DNA from: Hygrocybe punicea
Lineage: Eukaryota > Basidiomycota > Agaricomycetes > Agaricales > Hygrophoraceae
Length of the DNA: 64,000 bases
Assembly (NCBI GenBank): GCA_963556145.1
Contig: OY744473.1
Coordinates: 434,001-498,000, forward strand
Reading direction: 5' to 3'
Position numbers and translations under genes: made by a program. The stretch's first letter is position 1. Every line of letters begins with the position of its first letter. Positions 32,097-44,292 of the stretch are shown here, piece after piece. The notes below the pieces were generated by a model. That model was given only the letters and a program-made list of their open reading frames with translations, was not told where the DNA came from and did not search any database.

Positions 32097-35000
32097 TTAC
32101 GCTTGAGCGCTGAACTCGTCTAACTTCCGCTTGACCTCCAATAGACAGGTCCTTCTGTTATCGAGGAATTCTCGTTTCGCCTTAATGGTGGGATCCTCTC
32201 CTACAAGCTCCTTCATCCTCTCCGCTGTGGGTGCACCCGGTCCGAAAAAGAGACTTTGCGAAAGACTGTTCTGTAGCTTTTCGAACAATGCTTGACTGAG
32301 CTCATGCTCGATAGTGAGCGGTATATAGTCAATGATTCGCTGTTGTGAAAATTTTCTTGAAACTCGTAAAGAAAGAATGAGGGGGTCGAATGTACCTTGT
32401 ATGATACCTGGAAATAGGCCCGAACTTCAGCCATGAGTTCGAGCTCCTTCTTGTATGGGTTAGGTTTTGGTAGGTTGAACTCGACGTCGCGATTCCAACC
32501 TTCATTCGCTGATTTGTATTTGACGAACCACCATTCTTTCTTGGATTCAAGGTAATGAACATTTTGAGTGAACAAGGGGAATCGTTCAAGCTGGAGTGTC
32601 TTGAGAAGAGCTTGCATTGCTTTCTGTTTGCAGTCATTAAACTCAATCTGAATCAGCGACCTGGAATATCGTGATTAATTGTGAATGAATATCAAGGATT
32701 TCGTAGAGGGTACCTGACGTAACTCTCCAGCTGCCTGAAGCGGCCAAAATGTTCTCTGACAAATCCATCCACAGATTCGGATAAAATCACGGTCACGTCA
32801 TCGAAACATGACAGAGAAGGAGCCTCCCAAAGATCAAGGAAGTTCATGATGAGCACTTTCTGCGCATCGAAAGGGACATGACCGGGGAGCTCCCAACCGA
32901 TTGACCTGAGGCAAACATTTTTAACCAGGGAGGTGGTCGAATGGGTTGAGATCTTACTCGATAATGACATTGCGGACGTCGAGTAAGCCCATCGTCTTGA
33001 CCCCAACTGCCGGCTCAACAATGAGTGGATCTCCAGGTTCAGTGTCCGAATAGGAGGGTATAGCACGGTTCTGGTATTCTACAAATGGCCGGAAGTCGGG
33101 TGCTGTAGCCCGTATTTGATTCTTGAACATCTTGTAACGGTCTCGACTTTGGCGTGCTAGAGTCTTCATTCCCTGTCCATTAACAGCTCCTTTGAAATCA
33201 TCTCGGAACCTGCCGATTCGATTGAGGATTTCTGTCGCAGGATCCAGTGTTAAGGGTGCAGGGAGTATGTTGAATTCGTTGGAGCATCGAGTAAGAAGAT
33301 CATCGACGTCCTGTCTCAACTGCGGGAGACTAACCGAACCTCAGAATTGAGTAAAACAAAGTTAAGAGAGTTGTGGCGAACCTGTGCTCTATCAAGCGTA
33401 TGAGTAGTTTGCTTATGTCAGTCACAAAATTGGGAATGCCGAAGCGATTGCGTTCGCTTATTTCATTCCACGGCGCATGCGTCGCGAAAAATTGAGCGGC
33501 AAGCCGTTGGGACTCGCTTCGTGTAGCGTTGCTGGCGCGCTCGTCATCATCCGGGAGCCGCACGCAATAGTATCCGTGCTTTGTCTTGTATGTTTGACCC
33601 TGAAGCACCTCTTTCCACCTTTTTCGAGAGCTCGTGGCACCGCTGGGCAGAGTATCTGGCTTAGTAAGGACACCTGGATCACGGGAAATTCGTCAGGTTA
33701 AAATGATGATGGCAGAAGGACCCGCTAACCAATAGTGCGCTCTCCGTCCGGGTCGGCCTCTCTTGCAAGACGTACTGCTTGTTGATTTTCCATATCATCT
33801 AGGTTTGCCGTCTTACTTTGCCCAAATTAGCATGAAGTATTCAACTCACCGCTGACGGGAATGGCGATCAATATCAGAGTATTGTCGGACTCTGGTGAGG
33901 AGGGTTATCAGTCAGATCATCAGCTTAACAAGGCTCAGAATGATAAACCTATATATGAAACCACCAAATCCTTTACGAGGTCAATCACATCTGGAGATTC
34001 GTTTTGGATCAATCCTATGACAAAGACATGTCAGAACTTCGCTTTAGCAGGGGATTACCAGCGATTACCGGGTAAATCGACAAAGTAGAGGTTAGTGGTA
34101 TCTGGGTCCTCGATGTCAACACAGACAACATTTCGTGAGAACTTCAAGATCTGGTGATCCGTTTGTCTTGCGTCTCGCAATTCATGAGCTGTTTTACTGA
34201 TAAAACTCTCCTGAGGAAGATGTGGGCTTAAAATTGCCGCTTGGGCCCGTCGAAGCCAGATTTCAACTTCTCTCTTGTCAGTGATACGTGGGCCAAATTC
34301 TTGTGTAGACGATGTTTTTTCTCTTCCCTCTGCATCATAATCGAAACGAAGTGAAATGACACACGACCATGAGGTGGCAGAACTTGACATTGAGCATTCC
34401 ATGGGACACCTGTGAACTGGTTATTAGAAATCCATCGAGCCTGAACGATACAAAACTAGAACCGAGTGCATGTTCCTGTAAGATGAGCCAGAATTCAGTC
34501 AGGGTTATATGACAGGTGTATAGAACTCAACGTACCGGCATCTCGGGGCACATTGATCTGGATTGCCATCAAAAGAATAGTGACAACAAACAAGATCGAT
34601 TACATACCCCGCTGACTGCCTCTACCAATGAACTTTTACCGGCTAGCGTAAAGTGCCTAAGTTGGATAGCAGGTGAGTTGGATCATCAACCTACCAGACT
34701 GGCTGCCGATGACGACGATACGTGGCAAGGCTATCAGCGTGCCGGCCCTGATCAACAAGTTAGCATGGATTTATAGGACGGGGAAGCCAAGGTTTACCCC
34801 ATATCTCGGAGGTCCTTGGTAAGGTCCATGAGTAACTTGCATTTTCGGGCATAGTCTGTAGTTGAAATGTCTTCACTCGTTGAATCGTCTTCACTCTCAG
34901 TGTGGGAGGGAGTGGAGAGCGCTGGAGCAGGAACTGGTTCAAGGGTTGTCCTTCGACGCACTCGTCCGAGAAAGGGGGGCATGGTACGAAGAGATGGTAA

Positions 35001-35108
35001 TGGGGTGAATATGCATCCGATGCTTGGTCCTGAGACCTTAAATACCCTCCGCTTGACCGCTGAGGGCCATGGTGGGGACCGACGTGAGAAGAAACGAGGC
35101 AAACACAC
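32097..35108 (-). CDS. Dynamin-family large GTPase
   Basis: A multi-exon minus-strand gene. Domains in order: a Ser/Pro-rich leader, then LMDLTKDLRDMG, the G1 motif VVIGSQS-AGKSSLVEAVSG (split by an intron), the G2 Thr in AGTCTRCP, G3 DLPG, G4 LTKPD within GVLTKPDTLPS, a middle/stalk region (SQRLAAQFFATHAPWNEISE, FGIPNFVTDISKLLIRLI), and a C-terminal GED-like helix ending DNRRTCLLEVKRKLDEFSAQ. These are all the GTPase motifs of a dynamin. It lacks a recognisable PH or proline-rich C-terminal domain, as in fungal Vps1/Mx-like dynamins that remodel membranes. It seems intact. The start at 35108 is uncertain; a Met at 34982 (MPPFLGRVRR) is an alternative and further upstream exons cannot be excluded. 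Confidence 0.88.
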
Positions 35109-35149
35109 GCTGGTATTGAGAATCCTCCATCTGCAATCTAGAAGCTGAG

Positions 35150-35837
35150 GCGTCTATTTCGTGAAGAACCTCCGGCGCAGCGACCCATTTTTGCACTGGT
35201 TAACGGTTGACACCCACAAGTACCCACAACACGCCATTCGATGTACACAAGATGAGGAACCAAAGAATATGTCTTTAGTGACTCGGGGTTGCGCAGCACT
35301 GCTAAGAGTCTAAGACACAATTGGATTGTGGCATCGCAGGTGAACGTTGAGCGCTGAAAATCCATTGGATACAACAACCTTTGATGGAAAAATCCCTTGG
35401 GTCTTACGCTTTCAGCGGCAAACGCCTATTTGAGGATAAAACCCACAAAAAAGCCGAGGTCAGTTGGTTGGGCTCGTGGCAGCTAAAGCGCAGTTCCTTG
35501 GTTGTCTCGAGGCGGTCCCATGAACGTAAGAAGAGAAGGCAGGCAAGGGTGGCATTCAATGATAACGTATCAGACGCCGGTACCCATTCCTCGGTACTAC
35601 AGTAACAGAGTCGGCAGGAGGAATAGCCCGTCAAGTTATTACGATACTTTCACTCAGGCTGGGTGTTGAACGTTGAACGTTGAACGTTGAGCGCTGAGAG
35701 CCCACAACTCAGAGATAACTGGATCCCAGGCAGCTACACATCCTCTTGTAGACTTCGCGAAGGCAGCCCATCGAACGGGCAAGAAACAAAGAGGTAGCAT
35801 TGTGTATTCGACTACAAATCGGCGCTAGGCGAAATCA
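35150..35837. other. Intergenic region with GTTGAACG/GTTGAGCGCTGA repeats
   Basis: Contains ACGTTGAGCGCTGA at about 35344-35357 and, at 35664-35698, GTTGAAC repeated three times followed by GTTGAGCGCTGAG. No gene recognised. Confidence 0.6.
35664..35698. repeat. Heptamer tandem GTTGAAC ending in GTTGAGCGCTGAG
   Basis: Three direct 7-bp units followed by the 13-mer that also appears at 24285-24297 and, inverted, near 50069-50083. Confidence 0.7.
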
Positions 35838-36573
35838 CTACGCCGTCCACACTTTTGCAATCAACTCTGTCAGGCCTATCAAAACAGTAGGTTAGAAGAC
35901 GACAAAAAGAAAGATTGTTGAGGAACTGAGATCATACCAATGTCATTCGTATTGAACTGATAAACACCAACAAGGACGCCGAGAGTAGCTGTCCTGAGGG
36001 TCCAGGTGGCGATCCGCCCAAGGATTGGAAATTTGCGTTTGTGGAGATAATCAACAAGTATGGAATCGAACTGCGCATGAGGAAATCGGTAAATCCAGGC
36101 AGGGCACAACATTCGGTAGAAAAGACACACCCCAATGTGACTGTGCATGACCAGACTGATACCGAGAAGCCCATCAAGCACAGGATAGTTACTTCCGCTT
36201 GTGACGAAAGCCGCGGCGGTTAGAGGTACAAGGCTTGCGGATAGCAGGCGCTCGAAAGCCCAATGATAAGATCCTGATGATTTTGAGGGTGTCGGAAAAG
36301 TCGTTGGATCGTTGACGGTTCCCTTGTATATTGCTGTCAACAGGAGTAAAAATTAGAACTCAAGATTTTCATTTGAACAAGAACGTACGACCACCGGGAA
36401 CATAGTCGGTCGTGCTGGTTGTAGTTCTGATTGTACCTGCGATACCTGATATGGGTTACACAGTACCTCCTTTGCAGCGTTGAGGTTCTCTGACCTTGCA
36501 CGGCCTTTATACGGGCAGAGCAATGCGCCACAGCTCTAGGGAACGTCGAACGCAACGTCAGAAACGCGGACAT
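35838..36573 (-). CDS. SDH4: Succinate dehydrogenase membrane anchor subunit (CybS)
   Basis: The minus-strand exons give MSAFLTLRSTFPRAVAH at the start (an Arg/Ser-rich mitochondrial targeting sequence), then DYVPGGPIYKGTVNDPTTFP, GSYHWAFERLLSASLVPLTA, SHIG-FDSILVDYLHKRKFP and FNTNDIGLTELIAKVWTA. The Ser and Arg of WAFERLLSASLVP are at the quinone site and the His of MHSHIG is the expected heme-b ligand. Three transmembrane helices are expected. The protein anchors succinate dehydrogenase (complex II) in the inner mitochondrial membrane. The last intron lies inside DIG and the stop is at 35838-35840. The exact borders of the first intron (near 36430-36470) are unclear. A degraded duplicate lies 5 kb to the left. 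Confidence 0.92.
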
Positions 36574-39500
36574 TGTTGCCGAATCGCCTGGGCAGCCAGT
36601 GAAATGGGTTTGACAGTCACGTGACGGTTATGGCTAGTACACGCGTGAACTGACTTTGACCTCCTCTGCAGGCTTGTTGAAGACGACAAGTTCTGTGATA
36701 CTAAATCGTGGATACAAACCAGTGAGAACATTTCTTTGGTTTGTGGTTTACCTTCGAGATGTGCTATCTACAGACTACAGGAGGCCGGAACTTGTTGGCA
36801 TCCCATCTTACACGATGCAGTAGGACTTAAGACTGTACCACCTATATACTGTGAGTGCTAAGTCTGACCTCTCGCCTGACATGTTACACGACTTGACGCA
36901 CAACCGCGCTGCAGCCGCTGCTGCACATCGATTCAATGTCCAGGTGGGCACCTGGTTGTTTTTCCCTTCGACTTTCCACTTGTTATATATCCTTCACACT
37001 GTCCAAGAAGACATTGCGTGAGTGTCTTTTCCGTGAACCAGCACAAAATACGGGGCCACTGATTCGAGCTGTTGGGCTAACGTGTCACAGATCATGGAGG
37101 TAGGAAGCGCAACAAATCGACGCCAGAGATAAGTAACTTTAACCAGGCTGGTCAGGACGTTCGCCAACATGGATCTCCCTTTCGACAACTAAAAATTCAA
37201 TAAACATGACTCTCTGTCGTGTCTCCCTCTCGTATCATCGAAATGTGGTGCCTTTATATATTTACTCCAGCATTTCGGGACGCCGTTGACCTAGATAAGC
37301 CCCCTTGCGTTCTAGAAGTAAAGCGTTGGGTGCAATACCGGTTGTGATGCTGGCACTCGCATGGTGGTAATCAGCAAGGCCATCAATTGGGCAAGGAACA
37401 TTATCCGCGGATCATCTGGCTTCACGGAATGACTGGGGAGGGACAGACATCGATATCAATCAGCGTTGCATGTTGTCTCTTTGAAGAAGAATGACGGAGT
37501 CATCCTAATAAGGTTTTCAGCTCGATTGTTCTTCGTCCTATGTCATTCCGACCACTGTTCGCAACAGACGTCTGTGAAGTGATAAAGATGACAAGGAAAC
37601 CTTTCGACCGCGACTAGACCGATTGTCATCGTTATGGATGCGCTACTGTGGCACGGAGGGAGACCGGAGGGATCTCGACTTGAAGTCAGACGATTTCTGT
37701 CTAGTTAAACCGACAAGGAATACATGGGTCATTCGGTGAAGCAAACATGACCTCGGTAACGAGGCTCCAAAATAGCAGCTATGGTTGACATTCTCGGCGT
37801 TCATCGTCGAAGACATACGGTCCAGCGTTGAGTACCATCTTCATCCTTGGCCAGGAAGTTACAAACAGGACTCTTGCTCGCAGAACATGTGGGTCTTTTG
37901 ATCTGGTCAATGACGAGGAATATCGATGCATTGTTGAGGGCTTTCGCGAATCGGCATCTTCGTTCACTGCACTAGATTGTCTATACTTTACTCCTTGAAC
38001 AAGTTCTACATGCCAAACACCAAAACAAACCGCAGCCTAGCCATGACTCTCCGTCACATGGATAAGTCCCCAGAATTGTTGGCGCGAACTGTTGCGAGAA
38101 GTTGTCGGTGCCATTTATTACTATCAATAAATTGTTGCGAACCCGGTGCATCCGAAGACTTCGGGAGCGTTGCTAGGCATTGACAACGAACGGGTCCATG
38201 TGGAGTGGCTCACGACGCCCCCCCTCTGTGCATGACTCCAACCTGTGGCCAACCTGAAATGGAAACTCTTCCCGTCTAAATCGAAGAAGGACCATTATTG
38301 CATCTGAGGGGAAAGATACGCACACGACTCGCCTTTGAGGTCGGCTGTCAGATTTTCTAACTTGGGTCGAAATACCATGCTGACTTTGAGTCGTCCAGCC
38401 GCCGCCGCCGCCACAAGAGATTCCAGAGATCCACGAGGGTATTCCTCAAGGAATTGACAGATTTAGAATCGAGAGGGATCTCGAAAATGGGGTGGAGGTG
38501 AATAGCCCAAGTTCGTCGCCTGCATATTCCTGTCCAAAAGGGCTTATCCTCGCCATATTCCATTACAAATTTGAGAAAATAGAATTACGATCTGACATGA
38601 CGCTTCCCAGGATGGATGAAAACCCCCTGGACAGCTTCTCATTAGCGAGAAAGTGTGTGCTGCGAGGGTTCTAGCCGTTGCGGATCGTGGTTTGGGGGGG
38701 TCTCCGTGCCACCCCATTTTAGATAAAAAGACTCTGTCGACAATTTTAGCCGTGTTTCAGAATCCGTGCGGAGCAGCGTCGGCGGACGTGATCAACGGGT
38801 GTGTGCGTGGACAAGGGCTCTGTGCGAAACACTTTGGAGTCCTGACAAAGACTGGTGCCCGGATGAAACATTTTCATGGTGCTCGGGAGTCCGCGTGGGA
38901 GATAATTGGCAGGCTGATTAGTCCTCCGGGATGCGGAAAGAGATGGTCGACTGAGAAATGAGCCTGCAGCGGGCTGAACCATTTTCCAATCTCCGGGTAT
39001 CCAGAGCAGATGGATGACTATTCCTTTGCGTGGTTTTCTCCATTTAGAAAGACATGAATCCCGACGCTCAAAGGATCCCACCTACCAACATCATAGCCAT
39101 TTTTTTTCTGATGTAGTGGATGTAATTTTTGTATCGTGAGGTATTTTGGATGTAATCGGCGGCTCTCGCTTCCTAATTAGTTTGTCCTAACGGGTCGCAT
39201 TGTCTTTTTGCCTGCGCCTTTCTTTGCCGGGAATCCAAGGATATTGGCCATTCGTGTCGACACTTAGAGAGTGGAATTTGTCGGTGCGTTGGCCAGGTCC
39301 GATAGTACAAACAGTTCTCATTTATGGATCCTTGCGATTTGCTGCTGTAACTTTTGACCATGCCCGCTTCATTGGTTGGGTCCACCATAATAATTTGCTG
39401 CGCAATCTGTAATGTTCTGTGGGAGCGAACTCAAGGTGTATCACGACGGCTTTCGATTGCCATCATGAAAAAGAGTGGATGAAGCAACTGCACAACGATT

Positions 39501-40518
39501 AGTCCATGATGATGATCAAAGGGTATAAGCGCCTTCTGTACTGACTATCGAATGGGTTGCTCGAGGTCGTATCGACCGCGCGCATCACTGCTTTCCAAGG
39601 TCAACGTAGTTTGACTGACCAAGCAAGATTCTTCAGGCGCTTTATGACTAAGCCTGAAGATGACAAATAGCGTGACGTGATGCCACTTGCCCGGTCAAAT
39701 CTTTGCTTTGCCTTCCTGGATGCTGCGCGTCACGGCGGACAGGCATGTTCAGGCCAGACGGTATCACTGGCGACAAGCCCACCCACTGTGGATATACCGG
39801 AACCAACGAATTAAAGCTGAGAACCTGGTTCTTTCCAAGCTGGTGAAAAGCCGGACCACCCCCGCTACTATATCAGGCCGTGTCAGAACTCTGACAGTGA
39901 ATGGCATACGCCTCCAACTTTCGGTTGGGGATGAAAGGATCGGAATTATCCGCCCTCGCATGCTCGCTCGGGGTCAGGAACTGTCCGATATTTTTGCTGT
40001 TGATTCTCCGCCGGGTCCGGTTATGCGAGGCGACTGGATTCCTCATTGACTGCTTTGACATCCGGGCGTACGGTCAACTCTGGCCGCCACACATATCAGG
40101 TTTGTAATCCCATTTTCATCGCCTGGATGCCCACTGGGTATTTGTCGTGATCTTTTCGGAATTTATTCCTTAAAAACACACCCCCCCAGACTGTGTGCTC
40201 TTGCAAAGCGAGGGAATGTGTTGCGTAGAGAGGTTGGGGTTTGTTGTGTTTTCCCCCCGAGTGGAATGCCATTTGCGTGTCGGATCCTTTTTACAGCCTT
40301 ATCTAGCTTCCGGTTGTCCAATCAGTCATAGCCCAACTTAGCCAAAGCCCCTCGCCCAATATTTCTCAAATGGTCGATTCGTAAACCATCTCATTCTCCG
40401 CCACTGTCAACACTGCCCCCGTATTCTATGATTGAATCACCCTAGGAACGAGCCAATGCCGCGGGTATGGATTGTCTTTGATTTGCTCTGCAAACATACT
40501 TCAAAGTTGGCAGTTGGG
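36574..40518. other. Almost 4 kb without a supported gene
   Basis: Only short frames with no domain (for example 38653-38961 and 39687-40049 on plus). A CCG microsatellite (38398-38412) and homopolymer C runs (about 40177-40195 and 40530-40541) are present. No terminal repeats, RNA genes or transposon domains were recognised. Confidence 0.4.
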
Positions 40519-41719
40519 TGACTCAGGCTGTACCCCCCCCCATTCCAGAAAAGAGTTCCTCCTGGACGAAAGGCTCTGGGCCACAACCTGCTCAGCACCG
40601 CCTGGGGATACTCGCTACCGCTCAAGCACGAAAAACGCACAGGGTTTTAAAACCGAAAGCCAGGGACGATCATATGTGACTCGGTGACTCGGCGGCCTCA
40701 TTCCCTTGAGGGTAGGCACCGGATTCTAGGAGACGGCTTTAGGACCCGACTGCTGCAACAATGAAATGGCGTTATATTTGCCCCCTTGAATCATTAATTT
40801 TCTCGCGTTGAGTGCTAGTTTACGCTCTTTTGGCAGCTAAATTGTAATAACAGAATGCGGCTTTCACCCTAGAACCGAGAGTTCCGAGGAATGGTACAGG
40901 AGTCAACAGCTCAAAATGGAACAAAAATATTTCGTCGACGCCGACGTGTTCTCACCTGAGTCAGCTCGAATCATGTCTCCCATTTTGGTCGTTTTCGGGG
41001 GGAGTGGGGGTGGGGGCAACTTGCGCCCAAAACACGAGTCACATCTGTGCTTTACGATCTCACGCAAACTGCAACAAACTATCAAACCGCAGTCGATTTA
41101 CTTGCCTTCCTGGGCTGATACGTGGTCCACGAGGCAAAGCACTTTTACGTGTTGTTCCAACGTGATCTCAACGAGGAAAGCTAACAGCACATATAGTAGT
41201 AGTATTCGGACGCGACGGAGCCGCGTACACGATCGAAAACTCCATTCTCAAGAATCCAGATATTCAGTTCGGACGATGTGGATTCTCCTGGCCAAACTGA
41301 CCGCGACTCACTAAAATGATGCAATCCAACATTCCTGCTACATGTTACTCGCAACCGAACGGGCGCTTGTGTTGGGCAGGCATAACACATAATGATCGTC
41401 AATTTCAAAAAAAAAACTATACGAATCAAGGCAACAAAAACAAATCAATTTCTCTTGTATTCGCGAGGGTTATCCGCAGTCAGGCCACGACCACGACCAC
41501 GACATTCACCATGGTAGCACAATGACAGACAATCGCTTGTCAATATCTGGCCACAACACGACTCGGCCCGTAATCTCTCAACTTGAACAACGACTACTAC
41601 AGAGTGCCTCCCCACACACAAGTCCGGTTTCCAGAATTTGATTACAGCCAAAACTACAGCCCTCGGTAAACAATTTTGCATTAGGTCTCATTGCATCGCT
41701 GTTCATCGTGGAGCTCATT

Positions 41720-41761
41720 ATGCCAAATGTGGCCATGTGGCTGTGCCGTTGCGCCTTTTAA
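41720..41761 (+). CDS. Candidate upstream ORF 1 (13 codons) in the bZIP leader
   Basis: The short frame MPNVAMWLCRCAF with stop lies in the probable 5' leader of the bZIP gene. Gcn4/CPC1-type genes are usually translationally controlled by short upstream ORFs. The transcription start is not known, so it may lie outside the mRNA. Confidence 0.35.
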   Translation: MPNVAMWLCRCAF

Positions 41762-41829
41762 TATTTTGCACAGCATTTCTTGTTACGCAGCACTGCCACC
41801 CCGACTAACCGTTCAAGCGGTGCCGCCTC

Positions 41830-41946
41830 ATGTCTCTCTCCGAAGCCATGTGCAATACACGCCAATACCTGCGTTGCTTGATGACTCACAGCCAGCATGA
41901 AGTTTTGGCGAGTAACGTTAGATTTTCTTTTTTGTCTCCGCCATAA
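41830..41946 (+). CDS. Candidate upstream ORF 2 (38 codons) in the bZIP leader
   Basis: Starts MSLSEAMCNTRQYL and ends with TAA at 41944-41946, overlapping by one base the ATG (41946) of a third, longer upstream frame (to 42305) that overlaps the bZIP start out of frame. This TAATG arrangement would favour reinitiation control if the leader is transcribed. Confidence 0.35.
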   Translation: MSLSEAMCNTRQYLRCLMTHSQHEVLASNVRFSFLSPP

Positions 41947-42051
41947 TGACTCATCGCATCTTGTTCTGTACCGAAAATCACAGGGTGGGTGACTCAGGAG
42001 AATTACACAAGTCAAAATGTGTAAGCTGTGTCCGTAGCGCAGTATTTATGA

Positions 42052-42702
42052 ATGATAGCAGACTCTTTTCGACACGATCAAACTCACGATCACACTCACG
42101 ATTACCCCCCCTCCCCCGCCCCACTCCCAACATTTTCTCGGGAGTCAATGTACTCACCCCCGCTTGTGAACTACTCCTCCGTGCATCCTCCTCATCGTGT
42201 CTCGCACCCTTCCATCTGTCTTCCTACCGTGGATTATTTCCCGACCTCCGAGTCGACCTCGCCCACCGCTCGCCGGAAGAAGAGTTCAGTCACGGGCACA
42301 CGTAAATACGTTACACCCAGCACACTGTTGCCGCTGGACGCTCCGATCCAACCCCGCAAATATCTTACGCCATCTGCTACGTCGCGCAAAGACGCATTTC
42401 CCAGCGGCAACGGCAGCAGCAGCATCATGGGATGCCCGGCATCGCCTGACGACGAGCTAGACGAACTCGTGGAGGAGCCGAATCCATCACCAGCTGCGGA
42501 GCAGCAGCAGCAGCTCGAGTGGAAGCGGCGGCAGAATACGCTGGCGGCGCGGAAGAGCCGACAGCGGAAGCTGCAGCATCAAATAGAATTGGAGGAAACC
42601 GTCAAGGCGTTGTCCTCCGAGAAGGAAACATGGAAGGCGCGGGCGTTGATGTACGAAGCGTTGCTCAGAAGCAATGGAATCAATGTTCCTGAGCTAACGT
42701 AG
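42052..42702 (+). CDS. Gcn4/CPC1-type bZIP transcription factor
   Basis: A single exon of 216 codons as read. The C-terminal basic region EWKRRQNTLAARKSRQRKLQ has the Gcn4-type signature N-T-x-A-A-R-K-S-R-x-R-K and is followed by a leucine-zipper-like helix (IELEETVKALSSEKETWKAR). The middle holds conserved-looking Thr/Pro-rich blocks (TGTRKYVTPSTLLPLDAP, PRKYLTPSATSRKD) known to me from basidiomycete homologues, and a Gln run. Gcn4-type factors switch on amino-acid biosynthesis during starvation. The start is uncertain: MIADSFRHDQ at 42052 or MYSPPLVNYS at 42148, and upstream exons are possible. TGACTCA sites and upstream ORFs in the leader fit this identity. Confidence 0.83.
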   Translation: MIADSFRHDQTHDHTHDYPPSPAPLPTFSRESMYSPPLVNYSSVHPPHRVSHPSICLPTVDYFPTSESTSPTARRKKSSVTGTRKYVTPSTLLPLDAPIQPRKYLTPSATSRKDAFPSGNGSSSIMGCPASPDDELDELVEEPNPSPAAEQQQQLEWKRRQNTLAARKSRQRKLQHQIELEETVKALSSEKETWKARALMYEALLRSNGINVPELT

Positions 42703-43621
42703 ATTGCCGCCGTCGCCCCCCCCCTTCACCCCCTTCCCTCCTTCCTCCTCTCTTTCGAATTCTGGGCAGGATCATACCATCTTGGTTCATCTCGTTGTGT
42801 ATCGTTCTTTTTGTTCCGGTGCTCCTCCCGGCGGACTCTTTTGTATTCCCCAAAATCTTTTTGTTTTCGGGAGGGGGGGGAGGGGGCATTCTCTTTTGGA
42901 CTGGTGTGTTAGTGTATAATCCGGCTTCACTGCTTTTTTTACGTTTTCTTTTTACGCTATCTGGGGTAACGACCTGATTAATATTCTCTTAACATTTTTC
43001 TAATTGCATCCAACATCACTTCGGATCCTCTATCGACGCTTAATTTATCCACACATATATTATTCATTGTTCGATGATTGCCAATTATTCATGAGACGTT
43101 CGTTTTGTTTGGCTGACTTGGGGAGGGGACGGACGTACTTGAGAACGCGGTATGGGACGGGAGAGGTAAAAGTGTTAGTAACGTCAGGAACGGATAATTA
43201 TATAATAAACAAGAGTTACAAATAAATAGCTGACGTGGTTCAACACAGTTGAGCGGGTCTGACGGGTAACGCGCTCAGCCTGAGCGCTGAGCGGTCATAT
43301 GAATAGCGTGACGGCGTGGGGGCTGTAGGCGCTGCGGGGGATTGCGTACGTACGTGGGGTATCAATAGATGTGATACACTGGATCTAAGAATCGCCTTGG
43401 GGATACCGATGTCATGGTAAGGAATGATAGAACGTACCATGACATCACCGGCCCCATCGTGCATATTCGGCATTCACAAACACAGACACCATGGCCATGA
43501 ATATCATCTCAAACCGGCGGGTATTCTCATCAAACGCATCACCAAAACGAATTATCCAATACCCACCCCCCCGGCCTTCAAATCAAATTTCAAAAAGAAA
43601 ACAAGAAATTTTCTGACGCCG
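42703..43621. other. 3' region between convergent genes, nothing recognised
   Basis: C-rich and G-rich runs (42713-42722, 42868-42884) and a palindrome-like GCGCTCAGCCTGAGCGCTGAGC at 43270-43291. It should contain the 3' ends of the bZIP gene (plus) and ATL gene (minus). Confidence 0.4.
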
Positions 43622-44292
43622 TCATACACTGCCAACCTGGGGGAACCACCCCCACCTGCCCAGATCGACACGAAGCTCCCCCGCGGATCCTGCAGCAACA
43701 ACAACTTCGATGCCCTCGGCCTCCAGTGCCTCCCGCTGACGCTGTGCACCGTTTGTCCCGGGCCCACGGGACGAGATGGTGCCGGATGATGCGATGACGC
43801 GATGCCATGGGACAGGTGGCTCGGTGTTCGGGGAGAGGAACTTGAGAGCTGGTATGTAAGCCCCGAATGTGAGTTTCAAGCGCTCAAGTGCTCAGCGGTA
43901 TGACGTGGTGGGTTCCGCGGCGGGCAACGGAACGGAATTTTGATCGGAGAGGTGGAGAGGGCTGTACCAAAAAAATTAAAATTAAAAACGGACCTTGACC
44001 CACGTGTCGGGCATGGTTGGGCATGCCGAGGAGTTTCGCGATGTGTCCTGTGTAATATTACAATACAGAGAGTGGGTGGATAAGCGTAAAGTATATGTAT
44101 GTATGCCATGGGGCGTTGTGCAGTGGGACTTTTTGGAATTTGCAAACGTACCGTAGCTGGTTACCCGTTGGTACGGTATCTGTCGCACGAAATTGTAGAC
44201 CTGTGGAGAACATTTGAGTGGTTCAAAGCCAGCATCGAGAGGGGATGCATTGAATTGGAACGCACCGCTGCGTGGAACTCTGCACCGTCCAT
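43622..44292 (-). CDS. atl1: Alkyltransferase-like protein (ATL, MGMT homologue without active Cys)
   Basis: Four exons (44292-44266, 44200-44152, 44047-43994, 43848-43622) join in phase to 118 residues. The product starts MDGAEFHAAVYNFVRQIPY, with QRVTSYGHIAKLLGMPNHAR (helix-turn-helix and Arg finger region), QALKFLSPNTEPPVPWHRVI and SSGTISSRGPGTNGAQRQRE. In true O6-alkylguanine transferases the motif is PCHRV; here it is PWHRV, exactly the substitution seen in S. pombe Atl1 and E. coli-type ATLs. Such proteins bind O6-alkylguanine and hand the lesion to nucleotide excision repair and cannot transfer the alkyl group. The stop follows GWFPQVGSV. The gene seems intact. The symbol is by analogy. 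Confidence 0.88.

Larger units (their letters stand above)
40519..41996 (+). promoter_or_regulatory. Cluster of five TGACTCA (Gcn4/AP-1) sites upstream of the bZIP gene
   Basis: TGACTCA occurs at 40519-40525, 41882-41888, 41947-41953 and 41990-41996, and as TGAGTCA at 40957-40963. This 7-mer is the known binding site of Gcn4/CPC1-type factors, and the gene just downstream encodes such a factor. By chance about 0.2 sites are expected in this length. This suggests autoregulation. Confidence 0.7.
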
